From: Turnera subulata
Lineage: Eukaryota > Streptophyta > Magnoliopsida > Malpighiales > Passifloraceae
DNA: 64,000 bases
Direction: 5' to 3'
Assembly (NCBI GenBank): GCA_028386065.3
Contig: JAKUCV010006183.1
Coordinates: 64,952-128,951, forward strand
Part shown: piece after piece, positions 31,875 to 44,700 of the stretch
Layout of the letters: the number at the start of each line of letters is the position of its first letter
Numbering within the stretch: the first letter of the stretch is position 1
The notes under the pieces: model-generated
What the model was told of the DNA's origin: nothing
Database searches by the model: none
What the model saw: only the letters and a program-made list of their open reading frames with translations
Translations under genes and position numbers: made by a program

Positions 31875-33187
31875 TGCTTAATTATGAGAGACAAAATAAC
31901 TTTAATATTATATCAACATTCATACGTATGCAAATAGAAACAAAACAAAGAAGGAATTAGAGAGAATGAGTGAATTATAGAGAAACTGTATCACACACAG
32001 ACAGAGAATATATCTAGACCTTGTGTAGTGCAAAAATAAAATAAAGAAGGAGTAAAAGGAAATGAATGAATGATAGAGAAACTGTATCACATACAGATAC
32101 TATTATTTCACATACACAAACAGAGACTGTATCTGTATTTATAGAGAGAAGATGGGATTTTTGAAGAGATGCCCGATAAAAAAACAAAAATGATAAAGGT
32201 TAGTTGAGTATAATATAATTCTTATCAGATAACAATAATAGAGTAAATCACATAATATATATACAACAATCTCTGCGTGTGTATTTTCTTTTGAACAATT
32301 TGGGTGTGACTGGAATTTTTTTATAAAGAATATAATTAAGATCAGATTCATCAATTTAAATAAAAAGAGTTTTATCCTTATCTTTATTGATTAGAAACTT
32401 TGGTTATCAGTCTAATGGAAAAAATATATAATACCAATATCTGTGTGTTAATTTTCTTTTGAACAATTTGGGTGTGTCTGGAATTCTTTTTAAAAGATTA
32501 TAATTAAGATCAGGTTATCAGTACCAATTTTGCGTGTGAATTTTCTTTTGAATAATTTGGGTGTGACTGGAATTCTTTTTAAAAGAGTACAATTAATATC
32601 AGGTTACTCTGGGATAATTATGTTTGTTATTATAGCTAATCAAACTACACCTACAACCCTCCAGATGGCAATAAAAGAAGAGTCCAAAAGCTACACATGC
32701 AAAAAAGTAAGACTCTAAAAATCCTATGTGTCAAAACCTGGTGAGGAATATAGCTTTAAATATATATAATAGATACAAATTTTGCTTTTTTTTTTTTATT
32801 TTTCCAGTCAGTTTCTACCTCATTTTCTTCCCAATTTTATTGTTGACGATGTTTTGAGACACCAGGCCGTTTTAACTTGATTAAAATATTTCAAATTCTG
32901 ACTCCTAGAACGTAATATCTAAACATTTTGGACAGCCATCCTTATGCTTCCATGCCATGCTGATCCTAGCAAGAATTCCTGTAATGGGCTACGAAGCAAT
33001 TGATTGGGCCATATCTTTCTATTTTATGTCATATTGGGCCATATCTTGTTCCGGTCTTTGAAGTGCTCTCGCTATCCAGCGAGTACCCACAGTCCACACA
33101 ACTACTTACCGATTTGTTTCTTTGGCTGAATACTATATAGTAATTAGCATTGAGGAAATGTTTGGTAACATTTAGAATCGGGATAGT
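31875..33187. other. AT-rich intergenic DNA
   Basis: Includes a near-repeated block AGAGAAACTGTATCACA (31978, 32081) and the three-copy repeat at 32271-32606. No gene recognised. Confidence 0.45.
32271..32606 (+). repeat. Three diverged copies of an 80-bp repeat
   Basis: Copies at 32271-32346, 32440-32520 and 32523-32606 share TTTTCTTTTGAA, AATTTGGGTGTG and TGGAATT followed by TAATTAAGATCAG-like text. No coding potential. Confidence 0.75.
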
Positions 33188-33202
33188 AACGATGCGAGTC
33201 AT

Positions 33203-33394
33203 ATTTTATCAATGTGGGGTTGGTTAAAGTGGTAAGCGACTTGGTTCCGCTTAAACGGAGTCTCGGGTTTGAATCCTCGTGTACGCAGAAAATCCCCATT
33301 GAGAGATTCACCTACCATAACTAGGTGCGCGACCCGGGTCGAATCCGGATTAATCGGGGCAAAGCTCCGGAAACCGGATGGGAAAGCGGAAAAA
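33203..33394 (+). mobile_element. tRNA-derived SINE with 15-bp TSD
   Basis: About 190 bp flanked by perfect 15-bp duplications AACGATGCGAGTCAT (33188-33202 and 33395-33409). It has a pol III A-box-like TGGTTAAAGTGG (about 33221) and a B-box-like GGGTTTGAATCC (about 33266), 30-40 bp apart as in tRNA-derived SINEs, and ends in an A-rich tail. The family was not assigned. Confidence 0.88.
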
Positions 33395-33615
33395 AACGAT
33401 GCGAGTCATTTTTGTTGTACGGTTAAACTATAATTTAAGATATAGTTATTATAGTAGGGTTATTTATAGTGAAATATAATGGATCATGATTACCATCCCA
33501 AGTATAACCAAAGATCATGTATTAACGGGTTTGTTATGTATTAATGAATACAGGTTTCGACCAAAACAAGTATTTAAGGATCACGAGAAATTTACTACAT
33601 AACGTAAATTAACCC

Positions 33616-33634
33616 CCTTTTTTTCCCTGTCGAA
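33616..33634 (-). mobile_element. Ultra-short poly(A)-tail insertion with 17-bp TSD
   Basis: Nineteen bp (CC, T7, CCCTGTCGAA) between two copies of ATAACGTAAATTAACCC (33599-33615 and 33635-33651). It looks like the extreme 3' end of a LINE or SINE copy on the minus strand. Confidence 0.65.
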
Positions 33635-33979
33635 ATAACGTAAATTAACCCATGATACCAAATTTTTTTTATGTAATTTCATTTTCTTTTTTTGTGGAAT
33701 GTGACAGTAATAAACAAACGGAATCAATTAATTGCCTGGTTCACAGCTGGGTGGGACCCATTTTCTGACAAGTCCACGGCCAGCCAAACCTCGCGCTCCA
33801 TTGCAGGGGCGCATATTATTTGACGCAAGTCACGATCTTTTTTGGCGCGACACCTGTTCGACGAAATGCCGCAGCGCAAAAGAACACCTCAATAACAAGA
33901 AAGAAAGAATAGTAGTAGTCTTCTCTTCTTCTCTTCTAATTCTATTCTATTCAATAGCACCAAAACATCCCAGCGAAAC

Positions 33980-35907
<1,928 letters not shown>

Positions 35908-36606
35908 ACTTCGACATGAGAAGATTTCTATATCATACGGAGCTAGAAGGCCTTTCTGTGCCAGATGTGGCAAGGATTATGTTGGTACATTTCAGTTTTC
36001 TCAAAACAGGGACCTTCCCTTCTAGGAGTCAAGATTGGACAGCAACAAACATTTTCAGGTGGTTTAGGGCTGTTTCTAAAGAAAAATGGTTTGGGTTTCC
36101 AGGATCAAAAGTGTTTAGTGTAGTTCGATGTAAGTCTCTGATGTACAGCAATTCAGGCACTATTTTAAAATGCTTGAAGCAATGATTCCGTCTCCCGGTT
36201 TATTTTATGCATTCTGGATGTAGACATTGTCTTGTATCGCCACAACGGCATGGTTTCCCCTCTTTTGGGTATGCTGTTTTCTTTTCAACGTCCTCCTCTT
36301 TAGCATGTTAGTGCTACCAATAAAGCGGATGACTTCCTCCGTCAGGACATGGATATATGGATTTCATAACGAAGTTGCACTGTTACATAAGGTGAAAGTT
36401 TGAGAGGGCACTAGTTTGGACAAGAAAGATAACTTCTTAAAACGTTTGGTTTGGGTCATGGACTCATGGTCTGATAAATGAGGCCCTACACTACACCGAG
36501 GAAACCTTAGTAACGTTTTCTTAACTCTTGTTGCTACAAACAAAAGAATTGCCCGAAGTGGAACCAGAACATCATGAACTAGTAGTTCATCCTGGTTCCC
36601 GCACTA
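35908..36606 (+). other. Kinase 3' UTR and spacer before the PPR gene
   Basis: No separate gene is supported; the frame at 35904-36185 overlaps the kinase stop and is treated as 3' UTR. The spacing suggests two independent head-to-tail genes. Confidence 0.5.
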
Positions 36607-38199
36607 ATGGTAAGCATTATTCAGCCGCCGAGTCCCTACACAACTTCAACATTCCGCCTTTACGCTGGTTTAAGCAGAAGAGGCAAGAAACAGAAGCAAC
36701 TAAGACAACAGCAGAAGAAACAGTTAAAGCAGTCCCGCCAAAATTTAGTTCCCAGCACCACCCGCTCTTTTCCGGCATCATCACCTACGCCTCTCCTTAT
36801 TAACCATAAACCCCTCCCCCGAAACAAACTCGAAGCCTTAGAAGATGTCATTGACCAAATCGAGTCCACTATGAAGAAGCGCATAAAGGTCGATACCCAA
36901 GTATTTGCCTCTGTTCTAGAGACATGCTACCATTTAAATGCTATTGATCAAGGTATCAGGATTCACCGACTAATACCCATCAATCTTTTGCGCAAAAACA
37001 TTACCATTTCCTGTAAGTTGCTGAGGTTGTATGCCTCGTGTGGGCTTATGGAAGAAGCTCAACAGGTGTTCGACGAAATGGCTAAAAGAGACGAGTCAGC
37101 TTTTCCGTGGAACTCGCTTATTGCTGGGTATGCAGAACTGGCCCTTTATGAGGATGCCATGGCGTTTTACTTCCAGATGGAAGAAGAGGGCATTGAACCG
37201 GACCGGCACACGTTCCCTCGGGTGTTAAAAGCCTGCGGGGGACTTGGGTTGATTTCAGTTGGGGAGGCGGTGCATAGAGACTTGGTGCGTCTGGGGTATG
37301 CAAGTGATGTCTTTGTGCTAAATGCACTTGTGGATATGTATGCAAAATGCGGTGATATTGTGAAGGCTCGAAAGGTGTTTGATAAAATTGAATGTAAGGA
37401 CTCTGTTTCGTGGAATTCCATGCTCGGGGCTTATGTTCGCCACGGGCTATTACCGCAGGCATTGCACACTTTTCGTAGGATGCTTGAAACAGGAGTTGAG
37501 GTGGATTCGGTGGCTGTTTCTACCATTCTTGGTAATGTGTCATCCTTGAAGATTGGAGCTCAAGTTCATGGGTGGATTGTCAGGAGAGGAATGGAGTGGG
37601 ATCTGTCAGTTGCTAATTCTTTGATTATTGTGTATTCCAATGGTGGGAAGTCGGATAAAGCACGTTGGTTGTTCGAGCACATGCCCGACCGGGATCGTGT
37701 GTCATGGAATTCCATAATTTCTGCTCATTGTAAGGACCCCAGGGCATTGAATTACTTTGAGTTGATGGAGGGTAGTGGCACTTTGCCAGATGAAATCACA
37801 TTTCTTTCCGTACTATCAGCATGTGCTCATTTAGGGTTTGTGAAAGATGGGGAGAAATTGTTCTCGTTGATGAGAGAAAAGTATGAAATAAAACCTACCA
37901 AGGAACACTATGCTTGCATGGTGAATCTCTATGGGAGGGCAGGGTTAGTCAATGAGGCTTATGCCATCATTGTGGATCAAATGGAATTTGAGGCTGGTCC
38001 AACTGTGTGGGGAGCGTTGCTGTATGCTTGTTTCCTCCACGGGAATGTTGATATTGGAGATATTGCTGCGAAAAATCTTTTCGAGTTAGAGCCGGATAAT
38101 GAGCACAATTTTGAACTTCTGATGAAGATCTATAGCAATGCCGGTAGGCTGGAGGATGTAGAGAGAGTGAGAACAATGATGATTGATAGAGGATTGTAA
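36607..38199 (+). CDS. OTP70: PPR protein, OTP70-like (chloroplast RNA processing)
   Basis: An intronless 530-codon frame with a basic, Ser/Thr-rich N-terminus of about 65 residues suited to a plastid transit peptide, then tandem P, L and S type PPR motifs: FASVLETCYHLNAIDQG, LLRLYASCGLMEEAQQVFDE, WNSLIAGYAELALYEDAMAF, FPRVLKACGGLG, NALVDMYAKCGDIVKARKVF, VSWNSMLGAYVRHGLL, and the late ACMVNLYGRAGLVNEAY and PTVWGALLYACFLHGNVDIG. It ends ELEPDNEHNFELL... MMIDRGL without a DYW domain. Length and these blocks match Arabidopsis At4g25270/OTP70, described as needed for plastid rpoC1 intron splicing; the role here is inferred from that. The start at 36607 gives the family's usual MVSI start. Confidence 0.93.
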   Translation: MVSIIQPPSPYTTSTFRLYAGLSRRGKKQKQLRQQQKKQLKQSRQNLVPSTTRSFPASSPTPLLINHKPLPRNKLEALEDVIDQIESTMKKRIKVDTQVFASVLETCYHLNAIDQGIRIHRLIPINLLRKNITISCKLLRLYASCGLMEEAQQVFDEMAKRDESAFPWNSLIAGYAELALYEDAMAFYFQMEEEGIEPDRHTFPRVLKACGGLGLISVGEAVHRDLVRLGYASDVFVLNALVDMYAKCGDIVKARKVFDKIECKDSVSWNSMLGAYVRHGLLPQALHTFRRMLETGVEVDSVAVSTILGNVSSLKIGAQVHGWIVRRGMEWDLSVANSLIIVYSNGGKSDKARWLFEHMPDRDRVSWNSIISAHCKDPRALNYFELMEGSGTLPDEITFLSVLSACAHLGFVKDGEKLFSLMREKYEIKPTKEHYACMVNLYGRAGLVNEAYAIIVDQMEFEAGPTVWGALLYACFLHGNVDIGDIAAKNLFELEPDNEHNFELLMKIYSNAGRLEDVERVRTMMIDRGL

Positions 38200-38592
38200 G
38201 TGTGTATGCATTCAATTTTGATGTCGGCTGGCGTCACTCCTGGTTTCACCAGCTTGCTTGCTTGTGGTTTCTTTGGGGAGCAGCTGGAGTGTTGCATCGT
38301 ATTTGGAAAGACTACACTGGAATGGTCTCATCATTGAAGCCTCTTTTTTCTTGCACTTGCATCACTCCATATTGGTTGTAAATCAATTTCGTGTAAATGC
38401 CTAACCTAAGCAACATTAGTCTTGGTAAATGTATGAGCATTTTGAAAAATTATGTGTAGCTTCCTTTTTCCCTGGGGAGAATGAGGATGAGACTTTTCCT
38501 GTTTTTGATGCTCACCATACAAGGAGATGAGAATTTCTTATGTCTGATGAACAATACATATGTTTCTTTTTGTCTTTAATAAAGCAATACAT

Positions 38593-38607
38593 TTTTTTTT
38601 TTGAACA
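38593..38607 (-). mobile_element. Ultra-short poly(A)-tail insertion with 15-bp TSD
   Basis: Fifteen bp (T10 then GAACA) between two perfect copies of AATAAAGCAATACAT (38578-38592 and 38608-38622), downstream of the PPR gene. Confidence 0.65.
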
Positions 38608-38699
38608 AATAAAGCAATACATTGGAGCCATCAAAGAATTATCAAGTTCATGTACTAATAATTGAAAATATACACGAACTTGAAGAAATTGGACATGTA

Positions 38700-40150
38700 A
38701 CAATCCTGATTTGTTCGAATGGCCAGGGTACTATGATTCGTTATGTATGATTTAGGGATCTTATTAACCTTAGTCCACCTTCTTTAGTTTGTATCTTCAT
38801 TGACCAACATGATCATTATTAGACACCTTATTGTTACTTATTAGTCTATTCTTTTAGGCCAATTATGATAATAATTTTGCCCTCTTATTGTAGTAGACAC
38901 GACTCACGACCTTAGCCGACTTAGGGGAATCATCAACTTTCTCAAATAGGAGCAGTAGCTAACTACGCCCATCGTGCATAATCGTGCCTGTGTACGGTTG
39001 TCGGTTCATTATTCAGAGATATTTTAGTATGTTTTTGTTTCATTACTTTAACGAAAAATTGGACGTTATTGGAATTGGCTTTCTCTATTCCACAGCGACT
39101 CCTTTGACACTTCTCGATTATTGTGCAGACATGAACCCCAAAAAAATAATACTAATAATTGAGCAGCCCAACTGCAACTTGGGGGCTGTACCATCAATGC
39201 AGAGAAGGCCAAGTGACCACCGGTCATATCCACAAAGGCAAATTGGTTATCTTTATTTATTCATATTTTTTAGTTTAGTCACTGATTTTATTCAGTAGAA
39301 GCAGTATTACCATATTCATTGCTGGTAGCAAAGACCTTGTGTCCATTCCGCTCATTCTTCACTTGCAAAAGTTTTTATGGTAAGCCATTTCCTCCATTTT
39401 GTCCCCATTGACACTTTATGTACCATCTGTTGCTTGATATTTGGCCAACATTTCACATTGTTTCCTCCCCTTCTAAAATGCGTTTTCTATTGCTACTTGG
39501 CTGAACATAATCACATACTCTTTCTTTTGCGCCTAACACATCCCTCACTCACTTCAAAACCTTTCCATTTCCACATACTCATTCACATTGTGTCCATACT
39601 CTTTTTTCTAAGGCGTACCTGCTTTAAAGTGATACGCTTTCAGATGACTTTATTACCTTTTCAACTGTAAATGATAAGAAGGGGAGATAGAAACTCTATG
39701 TGCTAAACAATTTAAAGAATTTTTTTCTTCCTTGTTTTTGAGGTGAAGCTTTTACTTTTTCCTGAGCTAGTCCTTACGATGGGTCATTATCGTAGTGGGG
39801 TACTTATTATGCCTAGCAGGCAGGGACCCAGTTTCGTATGAACGGTGATTTAACGTCAATGTTTCTGCCCAAGAAAATAAACTACAATAAATGTGTTTCT
39901 TTTTCTTGTTTTGGGTACATGTCGGTACAATAACGTCAACAAAGTTCCAATAAATTGGACTCCGCAACAAATCACCCTTACACTAATCACGATCAATTTA
40001 GCCCCTAATCCTATACATACATACAATGGTCCATTTCCTTCCCATAAACTACTGCCTAAATCACGTACCACTACTGGCCCACTCACACCAAAGCACACCC
40101 GGCGCAATTTAGCACCAGCGAGTCAAAAAGCCTTAATATGAACCGATCAA
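38700..40150. other. Intergenic region upstream of PMEI gene 1
   Basis: No gene is supported; several short frames lack domains. The final part includes the PMEI promoter. Confidence 0.5.
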
Positions 40151-40156
40151 GACCTC

Positions 40157-40163
40157 TATAAAT
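40157..40163 (+). promoter_or_regulatory. TATA box of PMEI gene 1
   Basis: CCTCTATAAATCGG, about 105 bp upstream of the start codon. Confidence 0.65.
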
Positions 40164-40265
40164 CGGTACAAAGTATCATCAGTCATCAATAACCAACACC
40201 CAGCAACCACTCTTTCCAGTCCAAACAAACCAACTCCTTAAATCTTTTCCCTATCCAAAGAAAAC

Positions 40266-40856
40266 ATGGCAAAATCTACCCTTCTCTTGCTGCTACTCTC
40301 TATCTTGTACATCACAAGCACTGCAAATTCATCAGCCATTGCAAGCTCTTCAAGTTTCATAAAGGCCTCATGCCGTGCCACTACTTACCCTGCACTCTGC
40401 GTCCAATCTCTCTCTGCTTATGCCACCTCTATCCAGAGCAGCCCACGCCAACTGATCCAGACCGCCCTAGCTGTTAGCCTGGACCGGGCTCAGTCCACCA
40501 AGACATACATGTACAGGCTGACCAAGTTCAGGGGAGTCAAGCCCAGAGAAAGGGCCGCCATTAAGGACTGCCTAGAAGAGATTGGGGACACCGTGGACCG
40601 GCTAACCAAATCGGTGAACGAGCTCAAGAACATCAATGGTCGAACCAGGGGCCAGGACTTCCAGTGGCACATGAGCAATGTAGAGACATGGATGAGCGCC
40701 GCCTTGACTGACGAGACCACTTGCACTGATGGGTTTGGAGGGAAGGCATTGAATGGGAAGTTGAAGACCTCCGTTAGGGCAAAGATTGCTGATGTTGCTC
40801 ATGTTACTAGCAATGCACTTGCTTTGATTAACAAGTTTGCTGCTTCCAAGAATTAA
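40266..40856 (+). CDS. Pectin methylesterase/invertase inhibitor 1
   Basis: An intronless 196-residue secreted protein. A signal peptide (MAKSTLLLLLLSILYITSTA) precedes the inhibitor domain. The four conserved cysteines of the four-helix PMEI fold are Cys36 and Cys45 (SCRATTYPALC) and Cys102 (AAIKDC) and Cys153 (TTCTDGF), which pair in order in known family members. The C-terminus VTSNALALINKFA is the usual last helix. Family members bind pectin methylesterases or invertases in the apoplast; sequence alone does not tell which. It is related closely to the gene at 54464 and more distantly to 56818, so the three form a local cluster split by transposons. Confidence 0.93.
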   Translation: MAKSTLLLLLLSILYITSTANSSAIASSSSFIKASCRATTYPALCVQSLSAYATSIQSSPRQLIQTALAVSLDRAQSTKTYMYRLTKFRGVKPRERAAIKDCLEEIGDTVDRLTKSVNELKNINGRTRGQDFQWHMSNVETWMSAALTDETTCTDGFGGKALNGKLKTSVRAKIADVAHVTSNALALINKFAASKN

Positions 40857-41381
40857 GGTCTTTTAGGGCTGCAATGATGATGGGTCTTGCTAGGTTGCAG
40901 TGTTGCAAGAAGACTTCAATCTCATGTATTTTTGGTTTCAATCTAGCTTTTTGATGTATATGTGTGTCTTTTTAATATTATAATATAAGGTTTTGAGTGA
41001 TATAGGTTTGGCTTTTGTCTCTTTTTTTTCTTTTATGTTGATGTAACAAGTTCTGGTCTTCTTTTTTCTTGCCTCTTGGATATGAGCTGTGAGAATGAGT
41101 TACTGAGGAGGGGAAGGGAGAAGAAACCGAGCCTTGATTTAAGGTAACATGGGCCCTTATATTGTTGTCACGCGTTGAAGATTTTCTTTTAAGAACATGT
41201 GCTGCTGCCTGCCTGAGTAGCCAATGAGGGATTTGATAAGAACGAAAATTCCTTAACATGAACAGTCCAGACTTAAATGACCATGATTTTCAAGACAGCG
41301 CCATCCTTTTCATATTCATAGACGCCGCCAGTTTTGACAATTGTTTTCTCTGGTTTTGAAAGAAAAACAGTTTTAAGTTTC

Positions 41382-41400
41382 TTTTTTTTTTTTTTTGATT
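41382..41400 (-). mobile_element. Ultra-short poly(A)-tail insertion with 16-bp TSD
   Basis: Nineteen bp (T15 then GATT) between two perfect copies of AACAGTTTTAAGTTTC (41366-41381 and 41401-41416). Confidence 0.7.
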
Positions 41401-41750
41401 AACAGTTTTAAGTTTCAACAAGATTTGCTTTGAGGTTGATTAGTCAGTGGTTAGAATATGACAAAGTAATAAAACTATTTAGAAAAAGAAAAACGACTGA
41501 TAAGATAAAGTAGGTACTAGTTATGCTGTCTTTGGTGACTGTAACCACGTGAAGGCGTTTCTCCTTTTTCCTTACAGGAAGGCAAAGGGGCATCTAAAGA
41601 CACACAGGAATGGCTAATAAAATTACTATTTCCAACTCCTACAGTCCTATTTTTTTTGGTCTGAAACCGGTATCATATATATTGAATATATGCAAAAGGT
41701 GCTACAGAGTAATCAAAACACCGAGTTGACAAAAGAAAAACTTAGCCCTA

Positions 41751-44700
41751 TTACTGTCTATCCTCCTCTAGGATGTTTCTAATTGCAGGAGGAGGGGAGA
41801 CAAAATAGGTCAGAGTCTCATTTGAATTAAAAGCTAACAAGGCTAATTCATGAGCTCCTCGGTTAGCTTCGGGCTTGACAAAAAAGAAAGAGATCTGACA
41901 GTTAACATTGTCGTTGATCTCCTGTAAAAGATTGACAGCAAGTTCATCCACTGTCTCCTCCTGATGCAGATCTTCTTTGACCCAAGTGGTTGCCTCATTC
42001 AAATCAGATTCAACTTGCAGAATGCAAGCCCCTTTACGTTTAGCCAGCAAAATAGCCTGCAAAAAGCTCACCCGGGCAGCTTTAAAGGGTGTGCAGTGGC
42101 CTAGATTTGCATGAAAGCCCCCAATCCAATTTCCACGATGGTCCCTTAGTAAGCCCCCAGTTGCGGCATTCAAGTCATTTTCCTTCAAACATGATGTAAC
42201 ATTTGCCTTAACAACACCAACTGGAGGTGGACTCCATTTGACAGAAGTCTCTGCTCCAGCTCTATTTCGTGAAAGGGTGTCATTTGGGTCCCTCCATGCC
42301 TGCTTGAAACCTTGAATAGTGTGCCTTATGATTGTTGTGGGCTGTATGATCTTAGGCGTTTCCTCCTCAAACATTTTTTGATTCCTCCATTTCCATAAGA
42401 ACCAACAGGTTCCAGCAAAGATGAGGCTCCAATCGGAGTTTTTCTGATGAGAGTAATGATTGACCAAGTTGGTTCGCAACCAAGAGTCCAGGTCTAGTTC
42501 AAAAAACCGACTTGGGCAGCCATTACCCCATACCGACATCCATACATCCCGAGCAAATACACAATCTCTAACAACATGAAGAGATGTTTCCGGGAAGCTT
42601 TCACATTCAGCACAAGTCGGGTCATCCGAGATATGTCGAGCATATCTCATCTGGTTGGTTGGGAGCTTGTCGTGAGCGAGGAGCCATAGGAAGGAGGAAA
42701 TTCTCCTTGGCCCTTGTATCTTCCAAATCATTTTCCATAATACATCCAGCTGTAAATCTACCTGTTCCTCTATGGCTATGTAGGCAGATTTAACCGAGAA
42801 CTCACCCGAAGCATCTCCCAACCAAATTGCCTGGTCCGGGCCTTTATCCAGTAAAGGGGGTTCCAATAACCTCATCTTCAACAAAACTTGACTTGGAATA
42901 AAATGGGAAATACGATCCAAGTCCCACAACCCATTTGGAAGCACCAGGTCAAGAACCGTACATTTAGCAAGATCCTCAGGGATGGAGGCAGTAGCACAAT
43001 CCAAAATACTGCTCTCAGCATCAAGCCAAAGATCGGACCAAAAGTTGACCGACTGTCCATCCATGACATCCCAGCCAACAAATTTATGAAATGAGGGCCA
43101 AACTGCACGCAATGCTCTCCAGAGTTTAGAGCCGGGTCGATTTGGCCATATTTCTAGCGGGAAGAGGTTCTTCAGCATGTACTTCTTTTTGAAAATTTGT
43201 ACCCAGAATTTATTTGGGTCTGAGAGGATTTGCCAGAGAAGCTTCATGAGGCATGCTTCATTACAGGATCTCATTCTTCTAATTCCCAATCCACCTGCCA
43301 TCATTGGTTTACACACCTGATCCCAGTGCACCAAATGAATTTTTTTCTGTTGGTTTGTAGAGCCCCAAATAAAGCCTCTGCATAGCATATCCAACCTATC
43401 ACATATAGAACGGGGCAACCTTACAGTCTGCATAGTATAGATTGGTAATGCTGAGAGTACGGATTTAGCAAGGGTAACTCTGCCCGCAAGGGATAAATGC
43501 CTGGCTTTCCAGCCATTTAGTCTCTGACATGCACGGTCGAGAATATATGAATATGTGGCCTTCGTGACTTTGGAGTGAATGAGAGGCACCCCCAGATGCT
43601 TCCCGAGATCTTCGGTTTGCAGAAAACCAAATTTGGTACTGATGGAAGACGCAAGCTCCAGTGAGGTGTTTTTGGAGAAGCATATTCTCGATTTCTCCTT
43701 ACTGATCTTCTGGCCGGAGAAGCAACAAAAGTTCTCTAGGCAGTCCGATATTATCTGCACTTGTGACAAATCAGCAGCAGCAAACAGTAATAAATCGTCA
43801 GCGAAAAATAAATGGGAGATTTTGGGGCCCCCTCGGGATACAGTGATAGGTTTCCATTCCTTCCTGCGCACCGCCGCATGAATTAAGTGGCCCAATCTTT
43901 CCATACATAGAACAAATATGTATGGGGATATTGGGTCTCCTTGCCGTATTCCCCGGGAAGGCTTGAAGGGTTGTGTTACGGCTCCATTCCAGCACAGTTG
44001 GAGAGAGGATGTAGAAATACAGAGCATTACAAGTTTCACAAGATTTCGAGAGAAGCCTGCTGCCAGTAGTGTATCCTCCACAAAGGACCATCTCAATCGG
44101 TCGTATGCCTTCTCCAGATCTATCTTTATGGCCATGGTGCCTTTGCCTCCTTTCTTCTGTCCCATAGAATAAATAGCTTCTTGGGCGATGATAATGTTGT
44201 CAGTAATTAAGCGCCCTGGGACAAAACTGCTTTGGTTTGTGTCTATCAATCCGTCAAGGAGAGGCTTTATTCTATTAACAATCACCTTAGTTACTGCTTT
44301 GTAGATGACATTGCAGAGACCAATGGGTCTAAATTGGGTGATTGTCTCTGGTTTCTCAATTTTTGGAATCAAAACGATAAGAGTGGCATTTAACCTCTCA
44401 TCCCATTCGTCTCTTTCAAAGATGCCCTGTAGTAAAGCAAAAATCTGATCTTCAACGATCTGCCAGTGGGTTTGGTAGAAGGTGGCAGGAAGTCCATCAG
44501 GGCCCGGGGCCTTCAGCGGGCCCATTTGGAAAATGCTGTTCTTAACTTCCTCTCGTGAAAGGGGTTTATCCATCGCCTCCTTCGCTTCCTGATCCAACTG
44601 GCAGAAAAGATTAGGTAACGGGAAGAGACTGGTAGATGGGCTTTCCTCACAAAAAAGTTGGCGAAAATAATTAGTTGCTAGAGCTTCAAGACTATCAGGA

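Noticed and set aside
33216..33290. Functional tRNA gene
   Set aside because: A- and B-box-like sequences are present but no cloverleaf is complete, and the unit has a tail and target duplication of a SINE.
36528..36803. Separate small gene upstream of the PPR gene
   Set aside because: It overlaps the PPR N-terminus in another frame and has no domain.
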